Below are positions 7,839 through 16,462 of a stretch of DNA of 39,494 nt, piece after piece. The position numbers were made by a program, and so were the translations under genes. Position 1 is the stretch's first letter, and the number at the start of each line of letters is the position of its first letter. Source of the stretch: a virus; IMG/VR virus record IMGVR_UViG_3300043410_000623, positions 1 to 39,494 of that record; one strand, 5' to 3'. Below the pieces are notes generated by a model. The model saw nothing but the letters and a program-made list of their open reading frames with translations. It had not been told where the DNA came from and ran no database searches.

Positions 7839-10570
7839 GATACTCTAAACGTATACGATCCTATGTGATCACAGAGTATTGATGTATCAGCATAAAATTT
7901 ATAACCCTTTTCAGAAGCTTTCTTTGCAAAGAAAAGATCTTCTGAGAATGTGTGATTGTGATCTAAGGCTGATTTATAGGCAAATTGAGGATAACCAATA
8001 TCTTCCATAACTTGCTTTTTAACAAGTACACATCCAAAACCACAGGCGCCAATTTCAACTAGACCCTTGCCTTTGATCTTTTCCCAATCAATGTGTGTAT
8101 ATCCACCTCTATCATTAGCCTCAAAAATTTCTAATGTTTGTCTATCAGGGACTCTCTGTCTGTAGACTCCTGTTACAATATCTTTATCATGAGCTAATAA
8201 TCTTGAAAGAGTATCAGCAGGAAATGCAATATCAGAATCAACTGCAAACAAATAATCATATCCTTTAACAACCCAATCAGCAATTAGATTGCGAACCTGA
8301 TCAACCTGATAACCGTAGAAGTATTGAAAATTAAGATTATAATCATCAGAAACAACTTGGTCATAAATTGATTTAAACGTTTGAGCTTCAATGTTTCTAG
8401 CAGTAGGAATAGCAATAAGAATATTTTTCACTGGTTTTCTTTCAATTTGAATTTTAATTTCTTCAGGTTGTGATTCTGTAACAATCTCTTGTACATCATG
8501 TTTTTCTTTTGAAACAATCTTACTAGCATTTTGATTTTGAAGTTCTGAATGAACCTTATAATCATTTAGTGGATTTAAATCATTATAGTTATAGAAAATT
8601 TCTTGAACGGCTACTATCTTATTAGGATCAGCTTGTTCAATTATATTATAGAAGGTAGCATTATCTCCACCTGCCTTATACCAATTTCCATTATCATCAA
8701 TGAATACCTTTTCATCAACATTATCAACAAGGTGTTTCTTAAAAACTCTGAGGTGGGGATAAGGCATTCCCCAATTAAATTTGTGATTACGATAGGATTT
8801 AGATTCTCTGATTTCTTTTGGATAAGGTTGAGCAATCAAAGGAATATTATCAGCTAATGACCAACAACTTCCATAGGCGTAATCTGTTTTATTATCAGCA
8901 AAAAGATTATTATAAAAATTAAAGATATTATTATCTGCTTTTAACCAATCATCACCATCAAGTAACATTACAAGACTATCATCCCCCAAAGGATAATTTT
9001 TAATTGTTTTGATCTGATTATAAACAGCCCCACGATTTTCTTTATTATTAATGATAATAAATTTATCTTGTTGTTTAACAGGTAGATTACCAATAAACTT
9101 TTTAATTACATTAAGGCTATCATCTGTACTACAATCATTGATCAAGAACATCATATAATTATCATAGTCTTGAGAGGCAACCGATTGAAGACATTTTTCA
9201 ATATAATTTTGAGCATTAAAAAATGGAGTAATTATATTAATTCTTTTTTCAAAACCTGATTTATAATTATTCCACTCAACATTATTACTAAACCTTCTAC
9301 CAAAAACTCTATGCACCTTATCATTGATATATGATACTTTACGATATTCATCTACTGAAAGGGGTAGATCAAATTGTTTAAAGAAAAATTGCTTCCACTG
9401 AATTGCAACAGTATCCCAGGTATTAATATCCTGAATTACATTGCAGTAATATTGTTTTTGTTGGTGAAGGTAGGGATCATTATATGCTCTGATAACTTTT
9501 TCAACAAATTTATTTACTTGATCGTCAATATTGATCTCAGTAAATAAACTATTTGGTTCAATTGCATAATCAATAAAGTATGAAGCCTGCTCAATAGCTG
9601 TTTCCTCTAGAGCACCAAAACGGGTTGTTACAAGAGGAGTATTATATGTTAAAGATTCTAAAGTTGATATGCCAAATGTTTCTGGAAAAGCTCCGGGAAA
9701 CAAGAACATATAAGCTTGAGAAAGAATTTTGGCTATTTCACTTTGTGAAATGATTCCAGTGAACTCAATACCCATTTGAGAGTACTTAGGATCTCTCATG
9801 AGTTTCATAAGAGTCTCACCCTGTGCATCAAGTGGTGCTTCGGATCTAAATTTATAGAATCCACCAATAACTTTTAACTTGGCATCAGGAATATATTGTT
9901 TAAGTCTGGGCCAGATTCTATCAATGAGTGGTAAAAGCCCTTTTGTTACTGAAGCATTATAAACAAAAAGATTTCTATCTTTGGCTCTAATATCCACCTC
10001 ATCAATATATTTCACTACAGCATTTCGTGTTTGAAATACCTTATTTTTAAGCACTTCAAAATTACGTCTCTTGCCATGATGACAATTTGTAACATAGGCA
10101 GTATGAAAATCTGATAGTGTAAAGATTTTATCAATATAACCATTTACAAGAAGATCTTCTAGATTGATATCACCATTAGCAAAAGTATCATGCATCCACA
10201 TGATCTTAAGTTTAGCTTTATCTCGCAAAGGTTTGAATATCTCCGGAGAATGGCGAGTAGCATTTTTATAGGCTTCAAAATAATGATCAGGAATAAAGGG
10301 TATAACAGTTCTAGAGGAGATGACTATATCAAACTGATCAGTAGATTTTATACTATTAATAGGCCTGTAACTAACGCCTGCATAGATGCCAGGTTTTGCG
10401 TCGTCTTCTGCGCAGGCATTAAAAACGGTAACAGGAAATCCTAATTTAGCTAATTCTTTAGAAATAAGGATAACTGCTGATTCTGAACCACCTAAACCCT
10501 TCTTAGAAAGAGTGGTTCCATCATAAACAAGTCCAATTAAATCAAGAATAGCAATAGAGGGAAGGTTCAT
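7835..10570 (-). CDS. Three-domain glycosyltransferase (GT4-like + GT2-like + GT-A-like)
   Basis: 911 aa. Residues 1-400 are GT-B/GT4-like: LGGSESAV at 26-33, and the retaining-enzyme EX7E motif at Glu297-Glu305 within PETFGISTLESL. Residues 443-670 are GT2-like: NIITPFFNAQNYIEKCLQSV, then NDCSTDD, and the DxD metal/nucleotide-sugar motif in LDGDDW (Asp538-Asp540). After a charged linker, residues 713-911 form a further GT-A-like domain: ILIAIPTAR, then FAVDSDIAFP (DSD at 778-780), a GACGFGCVLV core and a late His (DHIG). It would be a cytoplasmic enzyme adding sugars sequentially; substrates cannot be read from sequence. It has an SD-like GAGGA six bases before the start. It is the only minus-strand gene, placed between fibre genes, with its own promoter. 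Candidate targets are the neighbouring Ser/Thr-rich fibres, or host or phage glycans. Confidence 0.9.
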   Translation of the reverse strand: MNLPSIAILDLIGLVYDGTTLSKKGLGGSESAVILISKELAKLGFPVTVFNACAEDDAKPGIYAGVSYRPINSIKSTDQFDIVISSRTVIPFIPDHYFEAYKNATRHSPEIFKPLRDKAKLKIMWMHDTFANGDINLEDLLVNGYIDKIFTLSDFHTAYVTNCHHGKRRNFEVLKNKVFQTRNAVVKYIDEVDIRAKDRNLFVYNASVTKGLLPLIDRIWPRLKQYIPDAKLKVIGGFYKFRSEAPLDAQGETLMKLMRDPKYSQMGIEFTGIISQSEIAKILSQAYMFLFPGAFPETFGISTLESLTYNTPLVTTRFGALEETAIEQASYFIDYAIEPNSLFTEINIDDQVNKFVEKVIRAYNDPYLHQQKQYYCNVIQDINTWDTVAIQWKQFFFKQFDLPLSVDEYRKVSYINDKVHRVFGRRFSNNVEWNNYKSGFEKRINIITPFFNAQNYIEKCLQSVASQDYDNYMMFLINDCSTDDSLNVIKKFIGNLPVKQQDKFIIINNKENRGAVYNQIKTIKNYPLGDDSLVMLLDGDDWLKADNNIFNFYNNLFADNKTDYAYGSCWSLADNIPLIAQPYPKEIRESKSYRNHKFNWGMPYPHLRVFKKHLVDNVDEKVFIDDNGNWYKAGGDNATFYNIIEQADPNKIVAVQEIFYNYNDLNPLNDYKVHSELQNQNASKIVSKEKHDVQEIVTESQPEEIKIQIERKPVKNILIAIPTARNIEAQTFKSIYDQVVSDDYNLNFQYFYGYQVDQVRNLIADWVVKGYDYLFAVDSDIAFPADTLSRLLAHDKDIVTGVYRQRVPDRQTLEIFEANDRGGYTHIDWEKIKGKGLVEIGACGFGCVLVKKQVMEDIGYPQFAYKSALDHNHTFSEDLFFAKKASEKGYKFYADTSILCDHIGSYTFRVS

Positions 10571-10591
10571 AATATATCCTCACAACAAATC

Positions 10592-10598
10592 ATAAATA
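10592..10598 (+). promoter_or_regulatory. T4-type late promoter motif (CATAAATA)
   Basis: ATAAATA in the 75-base divergent gap, 47 bases before the 1195-aa fibre gene. It matches the T4 late -10 element TATAAATA and belongs to a set of seven similarly placed gaps in this window. Confidence 0.55.
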
Positions 10599-10613
10599 TC
10601 TCAGTATTCTGTT

Positions 10614-10642
10614 ATTATATATCCAGCATTTAAATAAGGCAA
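10614..10642 (-). promoter_or_regulatory. sigma70-like promoter for the glycosyltransferase gene
   Basis: On the minus strand, TTGCCT (10637-10642) and a perfect TATAAT (10614-10619) are separated by 17 bases, about 45 bases before the ATG. This is the host-type -35/-10 layout, unlike the ATAAATA motifs of the plus-strand genes, and suggests different timing. It is a single-site match in AT-rich DNA, so moderate confidence only. Confidence 0.5.
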
Positions 10643-10645
10643 TAA

Positions 10646-13600
10646 ATGGCGCTGATTTTTAAAAGTCAACAAATATCTGCAAGTGGCACAGCCAATTCGT
10701 ACCCATTAATTGACACGGTAAATTTAGCTAATAGCATACTTGTCATAGTAAATGGTCTTGTACAAATTCCAGATGTTGACTACACAATCACAAATAGTAA
10801 CACTGTAAATCTGGCTTCTACTCCTCCTTATCTAGCTGATATTGAAATCAGATATATTGAAAATGATGGTGTTGGTTATACCGGTTCACAAGGTTATTCA
10901 GGTTCTACCGGATATTCAGGTAGTTTAGGATATAGTGGATCACTTGGGGATACTGGATATAAAGGATCTGCTGGTGATAAGGGTGTAGCAGGTGATCCTG
11001 GTGGTTCACAAGGTTATACTGGTTCAATAGGTTTCACTGGCTCTATTGGGTTTTCAGGTTCATTAGGCCTTGTTGGTAAACCTTCTAAATCATCAAAATA
11101 TGTTGGTAATGGAAGTAACACTCAATTTACTTTAATTGAAGATACTGCTAATGCTAACCACATTATGGTCTTTACGAATGGTATATTAGAAACACCTCTT
11201 GTAGATTATAATGTTTCAGGAACCACACTTTCATTTTCTTATGCTCCTCAAATTGGTGCAGAAATAGATGTTCGTTATTTTGACATCACTATAGGTTCTA
11301 CTGGTTATTCAGGATCAACAGGTTATATTGGTTCTACAGGTAATACTGGTTATAGAGGATCACTTGGTGATACAGGTTATCAAGGATCTGTTGGTGCTAC
11401 TGGTCCACAGGGTCCTGCAGGTGGTGAAGATGGTTATACTGGATCTATAGGTTACACAGGTTCTATTGGTTATTCTGGATCTATGGGTGAGGTTGGTAGA
11501 CCTTCTAAATCATCTCGTTACATTGCTAATGGAAGTAACACTCAATTTACTTTACTAGATCAAACATCTGATCCAAGTCATATTTTTGTTTATGTTAATG
11601 GTATTCTTGAAACTCCTATAATAGATTATACAGTATCTGGTACAATATTGCAACTAAATTATGCACCTCAAATTGGTGCAGAAATAGAAGTAAGATACTT
11701 TGGAACTACACAAGGTATTACTGGTTACAGAGGATCTGAGGGTTATCAAGGATCAAGAGGTGAAACAGGATACGGTGGTTCTTCTGGTTTCACAGGTTCC
11801 TCTGGTTTTGTAGGATCACAAGGTGATTCCGGTTATTCAGGCTCAAGAGGATCACAGGGCCCGCAAGGTGTTGCCGGTAACTTTGGTGGCGCTTCGTTCA
11901 ATTATAAATTTGTAGCCAACACCTCAAATACTGATCCTGGTGCTGGATATTATAAATTTGATAGTAATGTATATTCTTCTATTACAAGAATGTATATTAG
12001 TGAAAATGACGTTTATTATGATTCAACATATACATTCCTTCAAACAATTGATGATTCCACATCAGCAATTAAAGGTCAGTTTTCTATCAATGGTATTGAT
12101 GAAGCTGGTAAATCATCAATTTTTAATATTGTTGGTTATCACGAATATGTAAGTAATTATTTCATTATTCCTGTAAGTTATGTTTCTGGTACAACAAATT
12201 ATTCAAATAATACAACTGTTGCTCTAACATTTGCAAGAACAGGTGATATTGGTGATACAGGTTATTCAGGATCTTTTGGTTATACTGGTTCTATTGGTTA
12301 TACTGGATCGCAAGGTGTTGGGTTTGCAGGATCTAGAGGTGATATAGGTTATACAGGTTCATTGGGATATACCGGATCTTTTGGTTTTACAGGATCAACT
12401 GGATATGTCGGATCTAAGGGTGATGCTGGATTTACAGGATCCTTTGGTTATACAGGATCACAAGGGTTTACTGGTTCAGTTGGATTTACAGGTTCTTTTG
12501 GTTATACAGGTTCATTTGGATATACGGGATCACAAGGATTTACTGGTTCAATTGGATTCACAGGATCTAAAGGTGATACCGGTTATGTAGGATCAACCGG
12601 ATACACTGGTTCAACAGGCTTTGTTGGCTCAACAGGCTTTGTTGGTTCATTTGGATACTCGGGTTCGTTAGGTTTCACTGGTTCTACTGGCTTTACCGGT
12701 TCAACTGGTTTTGTAGGATCACAAGGTGTGCAAGGTATCCAAGGTAATATTGGACCCTTAGGATATGCCGGATCACAAGGTTTTACTGGTTCATTTGGAT
12801 TTACAGGATCTACAGGTTACACTGGTTCTACAGGATTTGTTGGATCTCAAGGTGTAGGTTATACTGGTTCAGAAGGCTACGTTGGGTCTATTGGTGATCT
12901 CGGATATACTGGTTCTGAAGGACCATTAGGTTATTCAGGATCATTAGGGGATACTGGATATGCAGGTTCACAAGGTGATATTGGATATACAGGTTCTGAG
13001 GGTTATACTGGTTCTTATGGTGATCTAGGTTATACAGGATCAATAGGTTACACTGGTTCTATTGGTGCAGGTTATGTTGGTTCACAAGGTGATATAGGTC
13101 CGCTAGGTTATACTGGTTCTATTGGTTACACAGGATCAAAAGGTGATATAGGCTATGTAGGTTCACGAGGTTCAGAAGGTATTGCTGGTAACTTTGCTGG
13201 CTCAACATTCTTATTTTATTACAGTGCAAATACTACATCAGCTGATCCTGGTACAGGTGTAATAAGATTTTCTAATTCTGCTTTTGGTAACGCAACATCT
13301 GTTTACGTAAGTAAACAAGCACTTGACTTGCAGTATTTTTATAATGCCTTGTTGATCGTTCAATCTTCTACATCGGGAATCAAAGGTCATTTTAAAATAC
13401 AATCAACCACCAACACAATCAATTATGCATTGTTTGCAATTGTTGGAGAAATAGAAGATGATTTAACATATGCTACAGTTCCAGTTTCATTCTTATCTGG
13501 TGATCAATCAATACCTGATACTTCTATTACTGCTCTCACTCTTGCAAGATTAGGAGACCGCGGTGATACTGGTTATGCTGGATCAATAGGTTCTACTGGT

Positions 13601-14233
13601 GGATATGGATATACTGGTTCTGCAGGTTATACAGGTTCAGTTGGTTTCTCTGGCTCTATAGGGGATCTAGGTTATACAGGATCAATAGGTTACACAGGAT
13701 CTATAGGTTACACAGGATCTGTTGGTGATATTGGATATACTGGATCTATTGGTGATTTGGGTTATACAGGATCTGAAGGTTATACCGGTTCATTAGGTGA
13801 TACAGGTTATACTGGATCTTATGGTGATCTTGGATATACTGGGTCTATTGGTTATACAGGATCAACTGGAGCTGGTTACGTTGGTTCTCAAGGTGATTTA
13901 GGTTATACTGGTTCAAGAGGTGCTGGCTTTACTGGCTCAGTAGGCTTTGTTGGTTCACGTGGTGATTTGGGCTACACTGGTTCTCGTGGTGCAGGATTTA
14001 CCGGCTCACAGGGTACAACAGGATTTGCTGGCTCACAAGGTACATTAGGTTATACTGGTTCTCAGGGTGCTGGTTATACTGGTTCAAAAGGTGATACAGC
14101 AGGTTCCTATTATACTGATATTGCACCAATAGGTGCACAGTCTGGAACTTTCTGGTACGATACTAACACAAACATATTAAGTATTAATGCGGGTGATTCT
14201 AGTAACACTGTTTGGGTTGCCTTGGTTATTTGA
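10646..14233 (+). CDS. Giant collagen-like tail fibre protein
   Basis: 1195 aa of alternating shafts and domains. Three copies of a short beta module with an (V)NGxLxxPxxDYT core lie at about residues 12-72, 146-213 and 285-353. Collagen-like Gly-X-Y shafts built from GYTGSx hexapeptides lie at about 77-146, 216-285, 356-413, 535-850 and 973-1152. Two copies of a roughly 120-residue domain (FxYxFxANT...TFARTGDxGD), called module B here, lie at 412-535 and 849-972. A short C-terminal domain (SGTFWYDTNTNILSI...WVALVI) ends it. Proline is scarce; Tyr/Phe, Thr and Ser fill X and Y. It is expected to trimerise into a long tail fibre. The start has AAGG upstream and the gene stands alone behind its own late-promoter motif. 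The receptor is not predictable. Confidence 0.92.
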   Translation: MALIFKSQQISASGTANSYPLIDTVNLANSILVIVNGLVQIPDVDYTITNSNTVNLASTPPYLADIEIRYIENDGVGYTGSQGYSGSTGYSGSLGYSGSLGDTGYKGSAGDKGVAGDPGGSQGYTGSIGFTGSIGFSGSLGLVGKPSKSSKYVGNGSNTQFTLIEDTANANHIMVFTNGILETPLVDYNVSGTTLSFSYAPQIGAEIDVRYFDITIGSTGYSGSTGYIGSTGNTGYRGSLGDTGYQGSVGATGPQGPAGGEDGYTGSIGYTGSIGYSGSMGEVGRPSKSSRYIANGSNTQFTLLDQTSDPSHIFVYVNGILETPIIDYTVSGTILQLNYAPQIGAEIEVRYFGTTQGITGYRGSEGYQGSRGETGYGGSSGFTGSSGFVGSQGDSGYSGSRGSQGPQGVAGNFGGASFNYKFVANTSNTDPGAGYYKFDSNVYSSITRMYISENDVYYDSTYTFLQTIDDSTSAIKGQFSINGIDEAGKSSIFNIVGYHEYVSNYFIIPVSYVSGTTNYSNNTTVALTFARTGDIGDTGYSGSFGYTGSIGYTGSQGVGFAGSRGDIGYTGSLGYTGSFGFTGSTGYVGSKGDAGFTGSFGYTGSQGFTGSVGFTGSFGYTGSFGYTGSQGFTGSIGFTGSKGDTGYVGSTGYTGSTGFVGSTGFVGSFGYSGSLGFTGSTGFTGSTGFVGSQGVQGIQGNIGPLGYAGSQGFTGSFGFTGSTGYTGSTGFVGSQGVGYTGSEGYVGSIGDLGYTGSEGPLGYSGSLGDTGYAGSQGDIGYTGSEGYTGSYGDLGYTGSIGYTGSIGAGYVGSQGDIGPLGYTGSIGYTGSKGDIGYVGSRGSEGIAGNFAGSTFLFYYSANTTSADPGTGVIRFSNSAFGNATSVYVSKQALDLQYFYNALLIVQSSTSGIKGHFKIQSTTNTINYALFAIVGEIEDDLTYATVPVSFLSGDQSIPDTSITALTLARLGDRGDTGYAGSIGSTGGYGYTGSAGYTGSVGFSGSIGDLGYTGSIGYTGSIGYTGSVGDIGYTGSIGDLGYTGSEGYTGSLGDTGYTGSYGDLGYTGSIGYTGSTGAGYVGSQGDLGYTGSRGAGFTGSVGFVGSRGDLGYTGSRGAGFTGSQGTTGFAGSQGTLGYTGSQGAGYTGSKGDTAGSYYTDIAPIGAQSGTFWYDTNTNILSINAGDSSNTVWVALVI
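10875..14100 (+). repeat. Collagen-like hexapeptide repeat tracts (degenerate 18-base repeats)
   Basis: Five tracts of an imperfect 18-base unit of the GGTTATACAGGTTCA kind, encoding GYTGSx. They are interrupted by the three short beta modules and two copies of module B. Synonymous variation between units is moderate, so related tracts across the window could recombine. Confidence 0.85.
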
Positions 14234-14247
14234 TGAAAAACGGTCGG

Positions 14248-14254
14248 ATAAATA
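14248..14254 (+). promoter_or_regulatory. T4-type late promoter motif (ATAAATA)
   Basis: ATAAATA in a 43-base gap, 22 bases before the ATG at 14277. It has the same sequence and similar placement as the other late-type motifs in the array. Confidence 0.6.
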
Positions 14255-14273
14255 TTAAAAAATGGTTTTTTAA
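14255..14273 (+). other. Perfect AT-only inverted repeat in 5' leader
   Basis: TTAAAAAA and TTTTTTAA around a TGG loop, directly after the ATAAATA motif and just before the start at 14277. It may form a weak hairpin near the transcription start or act as a terminator for the preceding fibre gene (U-rich 3' arm). Low AT-only stability makes either uncertain. Confidence 0.35.
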
Positions 14274-14276
14274 CAG

Positions 14277-14639
14277 ATGGCTTTGAATTTCCCTAATAAC
14301 CCGTCATTAAATGATACTACAGTTACAGGTGGTAAAACCTGGCTCTGGGATGGATCTCGTTGGGTTCCACAAACCATTACTGCTAATAATATAATTCTTA
14401 CAGGTTCTCTAACTGCTAATAGCTCAAATGGAAATCCAGGTGAGGTATTAAGTTCAAATGGAACCGCAGTATATTGGGCAAATAACAATCTTGATAATCT
14501 ATCCGATGTGGTTGCAGCTGATTTATCTGCCAATCCGCCCGCAGATGGAAATCTTTTAACTTACGTCGCTTCAGAAGATAAATACTATGTATTACCTTTA
14601 CAAATTTCAAATCAGACTTTGGACGGAGGAGACTTCTAA
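14277..14639 (+). CDS. Short fibre adaptor protein with MA-NFP N-terminal module
   Basis: 120 aa. The N-terminus (MALNFPNNPSLNDTT...WLWDGSRW) is the short Trp-rich module that also opens the genes at 20805, 22238 and 24766. It is followed by a GEVLSSNGTAVYWANN segment near residue 58, a module repeated in at least six other proteins here, then LDNLSDV. It ends DGGDF, and the next gene's ATG follows immediately. I infer an attachment or adaptor piece that anchors distal fibre parts; there is no enzyme motif. Its late-type promoter lies directly upstream. Confidence 0.85.
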   Translation: MALNFPNNPSLNDTTVTGGKTWLWDGSRWVPQTITANNIILTGSLTANSSNGNPGEVLSSNGTAVYWANNNLDNLSDVVAADLSANPPADGNLLTYVASEDKYYVLPLQISNQTLDGGDF

Positions 14640-16214
14640 ATGGCATCGCCAAATTTAATTCAAATTAAACGCTCACAAACAACAGCTACACCCGCCTCGT
14701 TAGCTAATGGTGAGCTTGCGTTTACTGCTGCGGGTAATGTTGTTTTTATTGGCAATTATGGTTCAGTCCTCCCAATTGCCGGTGAAAGAAACCCTGGTAT
14801 CTTAACAGCTAATCAAGCTCTTGTTGCAAATAGCACTGGGTTTCTTAATGAAATCAGAACAGCTAATGCTACAATCAATAGTTTGTCTGCTAATGGTACC
14901 TATGGTCCTACTGATTCAGTTCTTTCTGTTGATAGTTCTGGTAAACTTTACTGGTCAACAACAGCTGCAGCTGGTCCATCATTTGTACAAAATACTGATT
15001 CAAGAACACTTTCTGGTAACTTATATCTCACTGGTGCAAATACAACCATTGAGAATCTAAATGTAACAACAATCAACCGCTCACCAAAACTTACACTTAC
15101 TGGTGATGTTTCAGGTAACGTTACATTTACCAATTTAGGTGATGCAACCCTTAGCGTTACTATTGATAACAATACAGTTGCTCTTGGTACGGATACAACA
15201 GGTGACTATGTTCAAAGTATTGCAGCTGGAAATGGTATAAGTGTATCAGTAACTTCAGGTGAAAGTGCTCAGCCTGTTATTGCAGCTGTTGTTGGTAGTA
15301 GTTTAGTATCCAATTCAACTGGTTTACATGTTGCCTCCGATCAAACACTCGGTTCATTAACAGTTGACGGACAAACAACTCTTAATGGTAACGTTGTTCT
15401 TGGTGATGCTATTCAAGATCAGATTACTATCAACGGAAGTTTAGCTGGAACTCTTATACCCACTTCAGATAATACTTATGATGTAGGTAGTCCGGGTGCA
15501 ATTTACAACACTGGTTGGTTTAATCAATTAAGACTTGGTTCATCTAGTGATTCATTTGTTACAGCAACATCTAACACAATTCAAGTATATGGTTTAACAG
15601 TCAATAGTAATTTTGTTGCTAATACTGGAACCGTCTATCATGACTTCTATATTGGTGGTGACCTTCATATCACTGGTAATGCAGTATTTTCAAACGTTGA
15701 ATCATATATTGTCACTGACCCATTAATCCAGTTAGCCTCAAACAATGATTTAACTGATTTACTAGATATAGGTTTCTTTGGTAATTATAATAAAGATGGC
15801 GGAGGACACGAGCACACTGGCTTCTTCCGTGATGCATCTGACGGTGTCTACAAAATATTTGACAGTCTAACAGTAACTCCAACAACTGTTGTTGATACTG
15901 GTGATACATCTTATAATCAAGGCACATTGCAGGCTTGGTTGATTGCTGGTGGATTAGTTTCTAACTCAACTAATATTAACATTATTGGTACTAACTCACT
16001 TACGGTTGATATTCAAGCCAATACACTATCTCTTTCAACTGCCTTAGGATATGCATCAGGTGGTACTGGTTTCAAAACATACACTAATGGTGATTTGTTA
16101 GTTGGTAACACAGCATCAGGATTACAAAAGTTATCAGCGGGTGCTGCAGGTCAAGTTCTTCAATCAGATGGATCAATCTTGTATTACGGTTCTCTTGATG
16201 GTGGTACTTTCTAA
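14640..16214 (+). CDS. Beta-rich tail fibre/structural protein
   Basis: 524 aa. The N-terminus NLIQIKRSQTTATPASLANG resembles the Mtd_N-like start shared with the 16463 gene. The centre is Thr/Asn/Gly-rich repeated beta strands. Near residue 395 GHEHTGFFRDASDGVYKIFD, and near residues 476-524 ASGGTGFKTYTNGDLLVGN, LSAGAAGQVLQSDG and the end LDGGTF, match a structural protein type frequent in marine T4-like phages. Its start abuts the previous stop. The ending DGGTF echoes DGGDF of the previous protein. A fibre or long structural role is inferred; no catalytic residues are seen. Confidence 0.87.
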   Translation: MASPNLIQIKRSQTTATPASLANGELAFTAAGNVVFIGNYGSVLPIAGERNPGILTANQALVANSTGFLNEIRTANATINSLSANGTYGPTDSVLSVDSSGKLYWSTTAAAGPSFVQNTDSRTLSGNLYLTGANTTIENLNVTTINRSPKLTLTGDVSGNVTFTNLGDATLSVTIDNNTVALGTDTTGDYVQSIAAGNGISVSVTSGESAQPVIAAVVGSSLVSNSTGLHVASDQTLGSLTVDGQTTLNGNVVLGDAIQDQITINGSLAGTLIPTSDNTYDVGSPGAIYNTGWFNQLRLGSSSDSFVTATSNTIQVYGLTVNSNFVANTGTVYHDFYIGGDLHITGNAVFSNVESYIVTDPLIQLASNNDLTDLLDIGFFGNYNKDGGGHEHTGFFRDASDGVYKIFDSLTVTPTTVVDTGDTSYNQGTLQAWLIAGGLVSNSTNINIIGTNSLTVDIQANTLSLSTALGYASGGTGFKTYTNGDLLVGNTASGLQKLSAGAAGQVLQSDGSILYYGSLDGGTF

Positions 16215-16233
16215 TACTGAAAGATAATATATT

Positions 16234-16434
16234 ATGGGACCTGAATTATTTAATTTGTATGTGGAAAAATTATTAAACGCTGTATCTGAGCTGACCAAGA
16301 GTAATATCTTGCAATCAGCTCAGATTGCTTTTTATGAGAAGCAAATTGCAAGCCTAAATAGTAAAGTTGAAGAGCAACAAAAAGCCTTAGATAAGGCCAG
16401 CTCCAAGACTAAAAAGAATGAACTGGAATCCTGA
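16234..16434 (+). CDS. Small coiled-coil protein, function unknown
   Basis: 66 aa, almost entirely helical: ELFNLYVEKLLNAVSELTK followed by a heptad-like EKQIASLNSKVEEQQKALDK and a Lys-rich tail. No family is named with confidence. It lies between two fibre genes with a short 19-base gap and a weak ribosome-binding site. It may be a fibre assembly factor or trimerisation helper, by position only. Confidence 0.72.
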   Translation: MGPELFNLYVEKLLNAVSELTKSNILQSAQIAFYEKQIASLNSKVEEQQKALDKASSKTKKNELES

Positions 16435-16446
16435 CAGTATATACTG
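16435..16446. other. 12-base perfect palindrome CAGTATATACTG
   Basis: A self-complementary 12-mer immediately after the stop of the small coiled-coil gene and 16 bases before the 1435-aa fibre gene. It could be a protein-binding site or a tiny hairpin. There is no ATAAATA motif in this gap. Confidence 0.35.
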
Positions 16447-16462
16447 TTTGTAAGAGGGCCAT

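Noticed and set aside
7840-7879. Inverted repeat ATACTCT/AGAGTAT at the convergent gene ends as a bidirectional terminator
   Set aside because: The loop is 26 bases, no U tract follows, and it lies within the glycosyltransferase coding end.
8603-10444. Plus-strand ORFs opposite the glycosyltransferase
   Set aside because: The minus-strand reading has clear EX7E, DGDD and DSD motifs across the region; the plus-strand ORFs have no recognisable content.
11940-12590. Out-of-frame ORFs of about 70 aa inside the collagen-like fibre
   Set aside because: They are alternate-frame readings of the 18-base repeats and the module-B DNA, giving biased Leu/Asp/Gln strings.
10875-14100. Regular short repeats resembling a CRISPR array or satellite
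   Set aside because: Units are contiguous, degenerate and in frame, encoding Gly-X-Y; there are no unique spacers of constant length.
14948-15172. Antisense ORFs opposite the 14640 fibre gene
   Set aside because: They have no motifs or start signals and oppose a gene with family-like sequence along its whole length.
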